Origin: Lentilactobacillus senioris
GTDB lineage: Bacteria; Bacillota; Bacilli; Lactobacillales; Lactobacillaceae
Assembly (NCBI RefSeq): GCF_026798195.1
Contig: NZ_JAPQEZ010000001.1
Span: 184,901-248,900 of the forward strand
Length of the DNA: 64,000 bases
Reading direction: 5' to 3'
In this document: positions 40,319 to 50,880 of the stretch, in pieces
Layout of the letters: the number at the start of each line of letters is the position of its first letter
Numbering within the stretch: the stretch's first letter is position 1
Translations under genes and position numbers: made by a program
Notes under the pieces: generated by a model
Told to the model about the DNA's origin: nothing
The model's input: the letters and a program-made list of their open reading frames with translations, nothing else
Databases searched by the model: none

Positions 40319-40387
40319 CTATCTAAAGAAAAAGCTAAAGGCAAATTTATTATTCAATTGTGAGTGGTTATTGGAATAAATGTTCAT
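40319..40387 (-). CDS. Phenylalanine-rich leader peptide
   Basis: 22-codon reading frame with ATG at 40387, GAGG 8 nt upstream and stop TAG at 40319. The product begins MNIYSNNHSQLNNK and its last eight residues are FAFSFFFR: five Phe in eight codons (four TTT, one TTC). The high Phe density right before the stop, upstream of competing hairpins and a terminator, is as in the pheA and pheST leaders of enteric bacteria. The Phe codons lie in the RNA segment that pairs with 40252-40259, so a ribosome stalled for lack of charged tRNA-Phe would change the fold. Confidence 0.72.
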   Translation of the reverse strand: MNIYSNNHSQLNNKFAFSFFFR

Positions 40388-40416
40388 AACAGCTACCTCG
40401 TTCAATTGATGTTTTA

Positions 40417-40446
40417 AGGGTAGCATTGCATAGGGGAAGGTGTCAA
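40417..40446 (-). promoter_or_regulatory. Promoter of the leader and ABC importer operon
   Basis: On the minus strand TTGACA (40446-40441), an 18-nt spacer and TACCCT (40422-40417) preceded by TGC, an extended -10. Transcription would start near 40410, about 23 nt before the leader peptide start. Confidence 0.6.
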
Positions 40447-40503
40447 TGAAAAATGGGTAGCTGATATATAAATTAGATTTTTGGGATGATAAATCTAATT
40501 TAC

Positions 40504-41397
40504 TTACTGCTTTATTTTTTGATTTAGATACTCACATACTGCCCCTACCAAATTAGCATCATTTAAAAACTGACAGTTAATAACGTCGATATTTAATGGA
40601 GTGCCATTTTGCTTTAAAAGATCATTAACTCGTTTATTTAACTCCGTTATTAACTCTTGTCGAGCAGAAACGCCACCTCCAATCACTAATCTTTGGGGAC
40701 TAAAATTAACCACTAAATTGTACGCTGCAAGGCTTAAAGTATCATATAGTTCATTGACGCATTTACGAGCTAATTGATCACCATTGTCCGCAGCAGTAAA
40801 AACTTCTTTGCCAGTGAGATTAGTGGAGCTATCAGTTAGTTGATTGTATTTTTCTGCCATTTTGACGGGACTACCTAGTTGACTCAATGTCTCACCCGTA
40901 GAGTTCATAATGGCATAGCCGAACTCGCCGGCAAAATTAGCTTCACCACCAAATAACTGATTATTGACAATTATGGCGCCACCAACGCCGGTACCGATAA
41001 TCATAAAGGCTGCACTATTAACATCTTTGGCGTTACCCCAAACATGTTCGGCTAAAGCCGCGCAATTAGCATCGTTTTGAATGCTTACTGGGAGGTTCAA
41101 TTCTCTAGATAACAGGTCTTTAAATGGAATGCTATTCAGATAATCCACCGCGCTAATCCCCGAAATTGATCCGGTAGTTACGTTAACACAACCAGGAACG
41201 CTAACAGCAGCCCCAATAATATTAGTGAAAGCAGTTTGTTCCAGTGTATTTTTCACTTCTTTTAAAGCAGTTAGCATAGTTGTTGTGGTTGTCGGAGTGC
41301 TGAAACTGCCTTTATTTGAAAGTTTCTGATCTTGCCACAGACCGTATTTAACGGAAGTACCACCGATATCGATTGCTAAAATCGCATTAGCTGTCAT
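40504..41397 (-). CDS. ROK-family sugar kinase, BglK-like (candidate beta-glucoside kinase)
   Basis: 297 residues from ATG 41397 (AAGGTG upstream). ROK fold with ATP site AIDIGGTSVKYG and GTGVGGAII, and substrate-site ENANC-type motif QNDANCAALAE plus AGEFGY. The zinc Cys cluster found in most ROK glucokinases and fructokinases is absent, and the sequence pattern (VSVPGCVN, FSPQRLVIGGG) resembles BglK, which phosphorylates cellobiose and other beta-glucosides at the non-reducing end. It overlaps the stop of a 6-phospho-beta-glucosidase gene, which fits that role. Glucokinase is the alternative. Confidence 0.7.
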   Translation of the reverse strand: MTANAILAIDIGGTSVKYGLWQDQKLSNKGSFSTPTTTTTMLTALKEVKNTLEQTAFTNIIGAAVSVPGCVNVTTGSISGISAVDYLNSIPFKDLLSRELNLPVSIQNDANCAALAEHVWGNAKDVNSAAFMIIGTGVGGAIIVNNQLFGGEANFAGEFGYAIMNSTGETLSQLGSPVKMAEKYNQLTDSSTNLTGKEVFTAADNGDQLARKCVNELYDTLSLAAYNLVVNFSPQRLVIGGGVSARQELITELNKRVNDLLKQNGTPLNIDVINCQFLNDANLVGAVCEYLNQKIKQ

Positions 41398-41398
41398 G

Positions 41399-44109
<2,711 letters not shown>

Positions 44110-44112
44110 TTT

Positions 44113-45534
44113 TTAAATTTGATCTTCAGCATTTTCTGCGGCGTGTTTTTCCGCTAAATCTGCTTGCATCGTTTTTTCGATTCCATCTACATGATAAAAC
44201 ATCAAAGCGATTGCTGAAAGACCAAATCCAATTAGGGGAACCCAAATATAGTTTAATTCGATTCCGTGAAGGGCGGCACCAGTTTGAGATTTGTTAGCGA
44301 TATAACCTGAAGCTGACAAAATCCAACCAGTGATAACACCACCGATACCCATGCCGAGCTTAGCACTAAAGCTAGAGAAGGAAGTAACAATTCCTTCTGC
44401 TCGAACACCGTTTACCCATTCACCGTAATCTACGGCGTCAGCAAGCATAACGGCAATCAAACCAGAAACAAAACCAGTACCCAGGTAACCAATAACGGTA
44501 GCAAAAATGATGGTTCCGGTACTTAAATGATCAGCACCGATATTTAATAAGACTTGACCGGCACAGGCGATTAACATACCACCTAACATAGTGTTGCGCT
44601 TGCCAATTAATCTAGAGAAGAGCGGAGTCAAGACTACGGCTACTAATGAAACTAATTGAAGACTCAAGACAAATGATGCTAGTCCGGCATTATGCATGTT
44701 GTACTTGAAGAAGTAAACAGTAACTTGGGAACGAGTTTGCATTCCTAGCCAGTATACAAAGTTGATAAAAATGATAATTGCCCAAGGCCAATTTTTCCGT
44801 AAGGCTTTGAGTGATTCTTTGATTGGCAATGATTGGCGAGAACTCTTGGTTTGAACACGTTCATGGGTGTTGAAGAAAACAATGGCAAATAATACCAATA
44901 CAATAATAGCAACGATTAATGCCCAGATGAACCAACCGCGTTTACTAGTGGTTGAACCACCACCAAAGTGTGAAACCATTGTAAGGGTAATCCCAGTAAT
45001 TACTGCAGCCCCTAAGGTTCCCATGAATTGCCGAATGGTTGATAAAGTTACCCGTTCTTGGGGATTATTAGTTAAAGAAGGCAAAATAGAAGTAATTGGA
45101 ATGTTAACTGCCGAATATAGTACGTCAACGCCGATATAAGTTACGTAGGCCCAAATTAACTTACCAGTTAAACTCAGGTTAGGAGTCGTAAATACTAAAA
45201 CACAAAAAACTGCGAACGGAATTGAGAACCATAACCAGTACGGTCGACTTTTGCCCCATTTGGTATGGGTATGGTCGATCATAATGCCCCAGAAGGGACC
45301 ATCAATAGCATCGAAGAAACGAGCAACGAAGAATAGGGTCCCCACTGCTGCGGCACTAATTCCAAATGTGTCCGTGTAAAAAATCATTAGGTAAGTGCCG
45401 ACCATTTGAAATGATAGGTTACAAGCAAAATCACTTAAACCGTAAGAAAAACGTTCGTTCCAAGGAACCATATTTTTGATTTTGGTAGTGATGGGCTTGC
45501 TTGGTTGTACATGTTCTGGTGAAGCTTTGTCCAT
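44113..45534 (-). CDS. xylP: GPH-family sugar:cation symporter, XylP-like
   Basis: 473 residues, about 12 membrane helices, of the glycoside-pentoside-hexuronide family (FSYGLSDFACNLSF start; RPYWLWFSIPFA; MLADAVDYGEWVNG). ATG at 45534 with GAGGTG. No C-terminal EIIA domain. In Lactobacillus pentosus XylP imports isoprimeverose; the close pairing with an alpha-xylosidase and XylR supports the same substrate here. It is divergent from xylQ and followed by xylR 3 nt after its stop. Confidence 0.82.
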   Translation of the reverse strand: MDKASPEHVQPSKPITTKIKNMVPWNERFSYGLSDFACNLSFQMVGTYLMIFYTDTFGISAAAVGTLFFVARFFDAIDGPFWGIMIDHTHTKWGKSRPYWLWFSIPFAVFCVLVFTTPNLSLTGKLIWAYVTYIGVDVLYSAVNIPITSILPSLTNNPQERVTLSTIRQFMGTLGAAVITGITLTMVSHFGGGSTTSKRGWFIWALIVAIIVLVLFAIVFFNTHERVQTKSSRQSLPIKESLKALRKNWPWAIIIFINFVYWLGMQTRSQVTVYFFKYNMHNAGLASFVLSLQLVSLVAVVLTPLFSRLIGKRNTMLGGMLIACAGQVLLNIGADHLSTGTIIFATVIGYLGTGFVSGLIAVMLADAVDYGEWVNGVRAEGIVTSFSSFSAKLGMGIGGVITGWILSASGYIANKSQTGAALHGIELNYIWVPLIGFGLSAIALMFYHVDGIEKTMQADLAEKHAAENAEDQI

Positions 45535-45578
45535 AATTAACACCTCTTGGATTAAGATTGTTAACAATTAAAAAGTTC

Positions 45579-45590
45579 AATTTCTTAATT
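45579..45590 (-). promoter_or_regulatory. Putative XylR operator for xylP
   Basis: AATTAAGAAATT on the minus strand, just downstream of the xylP -10. The identical 12-mer lies in the mirror position for xylQ (45753-45764). Confidence 0.55.
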
Positions 45591-45593
45591 CAG

Positions 45594-45622
45594 AGTATAC
45601 TGTAACCGATTACATTCGTCAA
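45594..45622 (-). promoter_or_regulatory. xylP promoter
   Basis: On the minus strand TTGACG (45622-45617), a 17-nt spacer and TATACT (45599-45594). The spacer contains a cre site. Confidence 0.7.
45601..45614. promoter_or_regulatory. cre site in the xylP promoter
   Basis: TGTAACCGATTACA fits the CcpA consensus TGTAANCGNTNACA and lies between the -35 and -10 of xylP, so catabolite repression by CcpA is expected. Confidence 0.65.
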
Positions 45623-45706
45623 ATTTTATTTTAATCTAATCTATTCAATTAAAATTACTATAATATAACGCTGGTATACACAGATGTGGGACTTAAATTC
45701 ATTTTA

Positions 45707-45720
45707 TGAAAGCGTTGACA
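45707..45720 (+). promoter_or_regulatory. cre site overlapping the xylQ -35
   Basis: TGAAAGCGTTGACA fits the CcpA consensus; its last six bases are the TTGACA -35 of xylQ. Confidence 0.7.
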
Positions 45721-45743
45721 AAAAATGAAATAACAACTAAACT
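45715..45743 (+). promoter_or_regulatory. xylQ promoter
   Basis: TTGACA (45715-45720), a 17-nt spacer and TAAACT (45738-45743). Confidence 0.7.
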
Positions 45744-45752
45744 AATCACAAC

Positions 45753-45764
45753 AATTAAGAAATT
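45753..45764 (+). promoter_or_regulatory. Putative XylR operator for xylQ
   Basis: AATTAAGAAATT just downstream of the xylQ -10, part of the short palindrome GAAAT-TCA-ATTTC. Same element as at 45579-45590 in opposite orientation. Confidence 0.55.
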
Positions 45765-45797
45765 CAATTTCCGAAAACAGATTAAAGGTGGTTCATT

Positions 45798-48077
45798 ATG
45801 AAATTTACTGATGGTTATTGGTTAGATAGACCGCAATATGAAATTCAGTCACCAAAAGAAATTTTTGACTATAAACAAGAAGACGATAAGTTAACTTTGT
45901 ACGCTCCTTTCAAGTATATTAACGAACGGGGGGACGAACTTAACTTAGGAATGTCTACAATCGAGCTCACTTCTCCGGTTGAAGGGGTTATTGGAGTTAA
46001 GCTGACTCATTTTGATCAACCAGATAGAGGCCCCGCTTTCCAATTGGAAAACGAACATCCTAATATAGAAATTCAAACTAGCGAAGATGAACTTTCGTTT
46101 AAATCAGGTGACCTCACAGCTAAAATGCCTTATAGAGGGCACTTTGAGATTGATTTCTTACATCAGGACAAAGTGATTACTAAATCCCTGGAAAAAGCTC
46201 AAGGGGTAATTGTTGATCACTCTACTAACAAGCATTACATGCGTGAACAACTATCAATGGGCATCGATGAATTGATTTATGGTTTAGGTGAACGTTTCAC
46301 CGCTCTGGTGAAAAACGGCCAAACAGTTGATATTGTTAATAAGGATGGTGGGACTGGAAGTGAACAGGCCTACAAGAACATTCCGTTTTATTTGAGTAGC
46401 GAAGGTTACGGGGTATTCGTTAACGAACCTCAGACCGTTTCGTTTGAAATTGCTTCTGAAAATGTTGATCGCACTCAATTTAGTGTTGAAGGACAATCCA
46501 TGCAGTACTTTATTATTGATGGCCCAACTCCTAAAGAAGTGCTCAATAAATATACCCGCTTAACTGGACAGGTAGGAATGCCACCGGCTTGGTCATTTGG
46601 CCTTTGGTTGTCCACTTCATTTACTACGGATTACAGTGAAGAGACCGTATTGAAGTTTATTGATGGTATGCGAGATCGCAATATTCCACTAGACGTCTTT
46701 CACTTTGACTGTTTCTGGCAAAAAGGTTTTGAATGGAGCACGTTATTATGGGATCGGGAACAATTCCCAGATCCTGAAGGTCTAATTAAAAAAATTCATG
46801 ACCGCGGCATTAAAGTTTGTGTTTGGATTAATCCTTATATTGCCCAAAAATCTCCGCTATTTAAAGAAGGCCGAGATAATGGTTACCTTATCAAGCGTGA
46901 AGATGGTAACGTTTGGCAGTGGGATTTATGGCAAGCTGGCAACGGGTTTGTGGACTTTACTAACCCCGCCGCTGCTAAATGGTACCAAGATAAGTTGAAG
47001 CCATTATTGGATATGGGTGTGGATTGCTTTAAGACTGATTTTGGTGAACGAATCCCGGTTGAAGATGCAGTTTTCTTTGATGGTTCAGATCCTGAAAAAG
47101 AACATAATTACTATACTTACCAATATAATGAAACCGTATTTGATTTGATTAAGGCAGAAAAAGGGGAAGATGAAGCCGTTGTCTTTGCTCGGTCTGCTAC
47201 GGTTGGTTCACAAAAATTCCCCGTTCACTGGGGTGGTGACAATTTATCTCGTTACAAGTCAATGGCTGACTCATTGCGGGGAGGATTATCATTCTTACTT
47301 TCTGGGTTTGGTTTCTGGGCTCACGATATCAGTGGGTTTGAAGAACAAGCTACACCAGATTTGTATAAACGTTGGACCCAGTTTGGCTTATTGTCTTCTC
47401 ATTCTCGTTACCATGGTAGTGGCCAATACAAGGTTCCTTGGATTTTTGACGAAGAAGCAGTCGAAAATACCCGTAAATTCGTTAACTTGAAGCTATCATT
47501 AATGCCTTACTTATTTAACGAAGCCGTTAATACGCATGAAACTGGTACCCCATTAATGAGACCGGTCTTCTTGGAATACACGGAAGATCGCAACACTTAT
47601 TACTTGGAACATGAATACATGCTCGGTAGCCAATTATTAATTGCACCGGTCTTTAATGAAGAGGGCAACGTCAAATACTACTTACCATCTGGTAAGTGGA
47701 CCAATATTTTAACTGAAAAAGTCTACGACATTGCTGGTGGTTCCTGGTTGAACGAAACCTTTGACGAATTAACTTTGCCAGTAATGGCTCGTGAAAATAG
47801 TATTCTTTTGCGTAATCCTAAGGCTGAACATGCTGAATACGACTATGCTGATTCCCCTGAAATTCATATCTATGAATTGGGTGAAGATGCAGTTAGTCAA
47901 GTTCGGGTAGTTGATCAAAAAGGAAACCACGTCGGTGAAGTAACTGCTAGTCGAAAGGCGGATATTATTACCGTGGAAACTACTGGTTTAACAGGCAATT
48001 CCACTGTTTACGTTCATTTGAATGGAAATGTTTTAGATGCGGAATTAGTAGATGGTAAAGCAACAATTAAATTATAA
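45798..48077 (+). CDS. xylQ: GH31 alpha-xylosidase XylQ
   Basis: 759-residue GH31 enzyme that releases xylose from alpha-xylosyl sugars such as isoprimeverose. The nucleophile is Asp414 in VDCFKTDFGERIP, the same motif as E. coli YicI, and the acid/base is Asp481 in FPVHWGGDN; both positions match YicI (416 and 482) closely. N-terminal beta-sandwich about 1-255, barrel about 260-600, C-terminal beta domains after. No signal peptide, so it acts in the cytoplasm on sugar brought in by XylP. AAAGGTGG precedes the ATG. Confidence 0.9.
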   Translation: MKFTDGYWLDRPQYEIQSPKEIFDYKQEDDKLTLYAPFKYINERGDELNLGMSTIELTSPVEGVIGVKLTHFDQPDRGPAFQLENEHPNIEIQTSEDELSFKSGDLTAKMPYRGHFEIDFLHQDKVITKSLEKAQGVIVDHSTNKHYMREQLSMGIDELIYGLGERFTALVKNGQTVDIVNKDGGTGSEQAYKNIPFYLSSEGYGVFVNEPQTVSFEIASENVDRTQFSVEGQSMQYFIIDGPTPKEVLNKYTRLTGQVGMPPAWSFGLWLSTSFTTDYSEETVLKFIDGMRDRNIPLDVFHFDCFWQKGFEWSTLLWDREQFPDPEGLIKKIHDRGIKVCVWINPYIAQKSPLFKEGRDNGYLIKREDGNVWQWDLWQAGNGFVDFTNPAAAKWYQDKLKPLLDMGVDCFKTDFGERIPVEDAVFFDGSDPEKEHNYYTYQYNETVFDLIKAEKGEDEAVVFARSATVGSQKFPVHWGGDNLSRYKSMADSLRGGLSFLLSGFGFWAHDISGFEEQATPDLYKRWTQFGLLSSHSRYHGSGQYKVPWIFDEEAVENTRKFVNLKLSLMPYLFNEAVNTHETGTPLMRPVFLEYTEDRNTYYLEHEYMLGSQLLIAPVFNEEGNVKYYLPSGKWTNILTEKVYDIAGGSWLNETFDELTLPVMARENSILLRNPKAEHAEYDYADSPEIHIYELGEDAVSQVRVVDQKGNHVGEVTASRKADIITVETTGLTGNSTVYVHLNGNVLDAELVDGKATIKL

Positions 48078-48080
48078 ATA

Positions 48081-48124
48081 AAAAAACCCAGCAAATTGTA
48101 GTTGCAATTTGCTGGTTTTTTTTT
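48081..48124 (+). terminator. Terminator of xylQ
   Basis: CCAGCAAATTG-TAGTTG-CAATTTGCTGG followed by nine T. Confidence 0.9.
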
Positions 48125-48161
48125 AGGTTAATATCCGCTAATTATCGAAGTTATTAGCACT

Positions 48162-48998
48162 CTAGTATTCTTGCACCACATAGAATCGTTTGCCACCTAC
48201 GTAGTAATTTGTCCAAGTTAAGGAAATCACTTCTTCGCCGGTCTCAAATTTTTGCGTTCTGTTTTGTCCAATCATGTGATTGATTTTCAAACGGTAAAGG
48301 CCGCTTTTAATCTTATATTCCTTCAAGCCGTTGATTGGCTTAGTATAGTACAAATAAGTAACGTTTTTAGCCCGTTTTACTTTGATAATTTTACGGGTAT
48401 TGGTTGGTTTGACGTTAGCAATGGCAAAGTTCCAGTCACCGTCTAATTGTTTGGCGTTTTTGATTTTAGCACTGGAATAATATTGTAAGTAGCCGTTATC
48501 CGTAACGGTGAACATAGGTGTGGCCGTTTTGGCAGTTAAATGTTTGACGCCAGTGCCGGCTTCAAACGTTAAACCGCCTAACTTATTTTGGGTGTTTGCT
48601 AACTTAAACGTATCTTTTTTCAAAGCCATTGAATCGGTTTTTAACCAGTAACCATGGTGGGCATTAAAATCGCTAAAAGTTTTTTTGAAAGTATAGCTAG
48701 TATTACTTAAATTCAAACTGATATTAGTTTTTATTTGTCCATGATTTTCAGTGTAACCAACGGTAGCTACACTCATTGTGCTTCCCTTGGGGATAGTGTA
48801 ACGAACTTTTTGCCCGTTAATATTTCGATATAAATTAGTTTTGATAGCTTTTTTAGTAGTGACATAACCTCGATTAAACACAGTCGTTTCGTTTAAGTAC
48901 CCATCAGCTAATTTAACACTGGCATGAGTTGTAGTCGCAGTTTGGACGCCAATGGCTAATCCAGCCACTACGAGAGCGATGGTTGTCATTTTTTTCAT
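48162..48998 (-). CDS. Secreted basic protein of unknown function
   Basis: 278 residues with a signal peptide (about 1-26, cleavage after THA). The mature protein is rich in Lys, Asn, Thr and Tyr, with no recognised domain. Short repeated themes such as GYxxTKKAIKTNLYR and GYWLKTDSM recall lactobacillus surface-layer-attached proteins, but no firm match can be claimed. AAAGGAAA upstream of the ATG. Transcribed alone, convergent with xylQ. Confidence 0.6.
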   Translation of the reverse strand: MKKMTTIALVVAGLAIGVQTATTTHASVKLADGYLNETTVFNRGYVTTKKAIKTNLYRNINGQKVRYTIPKGSTMSVATVGYTENHGQIKTNISLNLSNTSYTFKKTFSDFNAHHGYWLKTDSMALKKDTFKLANTQNKLGGLTFEAGTGVKHLTAKTATPMFTVTDNGYLQYYSSAKIKNAKQLDGDWNFAIANVKPTNTRKIIKVKRAKNVTYLYYTKPINGLKEYKIKSGLYRLKINHMIGQNRTQKFETGEEVISLTWTNYYVGGKRFYVVQEY

Positions 48999-49118
48999 GA
49001 TAGTTTCCTTTCAAGCCTTTTTTGCTGGTCATTAGTGTAACATGAACTAGGCCTAAAATGACATTTTCTTGCATTTAATTGTGGTTCCTTTAGAATTTAA
49101 GTTAGAAAGGGTGAGTTT

Positions 49119-50063
49119 ATGAAAAATATTATTACTTCTATGAAGTTAACAGCTGAACAACAGCAACAGTTAGAACAACTGGCACCAGATTACCAAATTA
49201 TTTCTGATGGAGTTCAGGCTAATAGCGAACAATTAGCTAATACTGAAGTTTTATTGGGTTGGGATCCAGCGTTTGCCAAGCTTCTAGATAATGATAACCA
49301 ACTAAAATGGGTACAAACTTTTTCAGCTGGAGTAGACAGTTTGCCATTAACACAACTGGCCCAGGCCAACGTAACGTTGACTAACGCTCGTGGCACGAAC
49401 GCAGAAAATATTGCTCAACAAACCTTAGGCTATATGTTGGTATATGAACGCAAATTCTATTCAATTCTATTAGAACAACAAAAACATCGGTGGAATCGTG
49501 AGCACCAGTTTAGTGAATTAACCGGTAAAACCGCTGTCTTGTTTGGCACCGGTCAAATCGGCAGTCACATTGCGCGGTTAGCAAAAGCATTTGGGATGCA
49601 CGTGATCGGTATTAACCGACATGGTGAAGCTTTAGAAAATTTTGATGAGGTAACTACTTTTGAGGCTGGAATCTCACTGCTCAAAGATGCAGACTATGTG
49701 ATCACTAGTTTACCGTTAACCCCAGCTACTAAAGACTATTTCAATGCTGATTTATTTGCTAAAATGGGTTCTCAAACTTTCTTTATCAACGTGGGTCGCG
49801 GAGCTTCGGTTGTGACAAATGACCTCAATACAGCCTTAAGAAATGGACAATTGGCGGGAGCTGCGGTGGACGTCACTAATCCAGAACCACTGCCGGCAGA
49901 TAATCCTTTGTGGGATGCTCCTAATATCATTATTACTCCGCACGATGCGGGCTTTTCAGATCAAATTAACCAACGAGTTTGGCAATTGATTATCGAAAAT
50001 GTTAAAGCCTATGTCCAAGGTGAGACCTTGAAGAATTTAGTGGATTATCAACAAGGATATTAA
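49119..50063 (+). CDS. D-isomer-specific 2-hydroxyacid dehydrogenase
   Basis: 314 residues. NAD-binding motif GTGQIGSHIA (about 144-153) and the catalytic set Arg (NVGRGASV), Glu (NPEPLPADNP) and His (TPHDAG). It reduces a 2-oxo acid to the D-2-hydroxy acid; the subfamily (phosphoglycerate, glyoxylate/hydroxypyruvate or D-2-hydroxyisocaproate type) is not clear. The His is followed by Asp-Ala-Gly rather than the usual Ile/Val-Gly. Monocistronic, with its own terminator. Confidence 0.87.
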   Translation: MKNIITSMKLTAEQQQQLEQLAPDYQIISDGVQANSEQLANTEVLLGWDPAFAKLLDNDNQLKWVQTFSAGVDSLPLTQLAQANVTLTNARGTNAENIAQQTLGYMLVYERKFYSILLEQQKHRWNREHQFSELTGKTAVLFGTGQIGSHIARLAKAFGMHVIGINRHGEALENFDEVTTFEAGISLLKDADYVITSLPLTPATKDYFNADLFAKMGSQTFFINVGRGASVVTNDLNTALRNGQLAGAAVDVTNPEPLPADNPLWDAPNIIITPHDAGFSDQINQRVWQLIIENVKAYVQGETLKNLVDYQQGY

Positions 50064-50066
50064 TCT

Positions 50067-50099
50067 AAAAAAACCGCCTATGAATGGCGGCTTTTTTAT
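50067..50099. terminator. Bidirectional terminator
   Basis: AAAAAACCGCC-TATGAAT-GGCGGCTTTTTT between the hydroxyacid dehydrogenase and the convergent TetR gene. Confidence 0.9.
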
Positions 50100-50722
50100 T
50101 TCTCAAAATAATGCGGACTATGGGTCAATTTAGGTGGGAGTGCCGGTAACTCTGGAGAGTTCATGATGCGAGCCACAATTTTATCCGTTAATTCTGCTGG
50201 AGTTTCCGGCATATCAAGGCGTAACCAGGCTTTAATGACACTTAAAACGGCTGTGCCGTAGTATTCCTGGTTGTAGTATTGGTTACGTTGTTTTTCGGTT
50301 TTAACCTCTTCAACGGTAACGGGTCCGGGTTCCGTAGCAGCTTCGATATTAAATAAATTTTGGAGCATCTTAGAGTGGCCACTTAAAAAGACCATTTTCA
50401 TCAAATCAGCATTGGCTGCAATTTGTTCTAGGGCCAAAAGTAAATGACTTTTGACAAACGGAACTACTCCTACTTCTGGAATATCTGGTAGTGCTAGCAT
50501 TTTTTCCTCGACAACTGCCATGAATTTAGTCTCGATTTTTTCTAAGCAATCATAGGGATCTAAGAAGTAGCGATAAAACGTGCCACGATTGACGTCGGCC
50601 AATTCGCAAATTTGGGTGACAGTAATTTTTTCGATAGGCGCGTTATTTAATAACTCAATTAAAGCGCGTTGAATGGTATCAATAGTATATTGCGTGCGGC
50701 GATTATTTTTAGTACCAACCAA
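50096..50722 (-). CDS. TetR-family transcriptional regulator
   Basis: 208 residues; N-terminal helix-turn-helix (KITVTQICELADVNRGTFYRYF, about 33-54) and a ligand-binding helical domain. Start TTG at 50722 with GGAGG 8 nt upstream. Divergent from an ABC exporter gene 158 bp away, which it probably represses. Confidence 0.88.
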   Translation of the reverse strand: MVGTKNNRRTQYTIDTIQRALIELLNNAPIEKITVTQICELADVNRGTFYRYFLDPYDCLEKIETKFMAVVEEKMLALPDIPEVGVVPFVKSHLLLALEQIAANADLMKMVFLSGHSKMLQNLFNIEAATEPGPVTVEEVKTEKQRNQYYNQEYYGTAVLSVIKAWLRLDMPETPAELTDKIVARIMNSPELPALPPKLTHSPHYFEK

Positions 50723-50880
50723 TTTAAGTTCCTCCAGTCATTAATTGGACAACGAATATTAAAAGTGTTCAGAAAATAGCAAATTAAGGTTAAATTGCTG
50801 ATTGAATCTAACTGAACTGGTCGTTATTATTTAAACACGTTGTTGAATTAATGTCACTAGTTGATTTAGGAGGGAAATTG

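Larger units (their letters stand above)
40118..40410 (-). promoter_or_regulatory. Phe-type attenuator leader of the ABC importer operon
   Basis: Leader RNA of about 290 nt. In order: the leader peptide gene (40319-40387); an 18-bp hairpin whose arms begin TTGATTAGATACGAGCGC and end GCGTTCGTATCTAATCAA; segment AGCTAAAG (40259-40252), which can pair with CTTTAGCT (40340-40333) in the Phe codons. Then hairpin A:B (CCGGTTAGATG 40232-40222 with CATCTAACTGG 40212-40202) and terminator C:D. B (ATCTAACTGG) can instead pair perfectly over 10 bp with C (CCAGTTAGAT, 40178-40169), which would prevent the terminator. This is the alternative-fold logic of ribosome-mediated attenuation. Confidence 0.7.

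Noticed and set aside
40118..40410. T-box, purine, guanidine-II or other known riboswitch in the ABC importer leader
   Set aside because: No AGGGTGGNACCGCG element or other consensus was found. The ACGA in the big hairpin loop recalls guanidine-II, but the loop is seven bases and only one such hairpin exists. The Phe-rich peptide explains the layout better.
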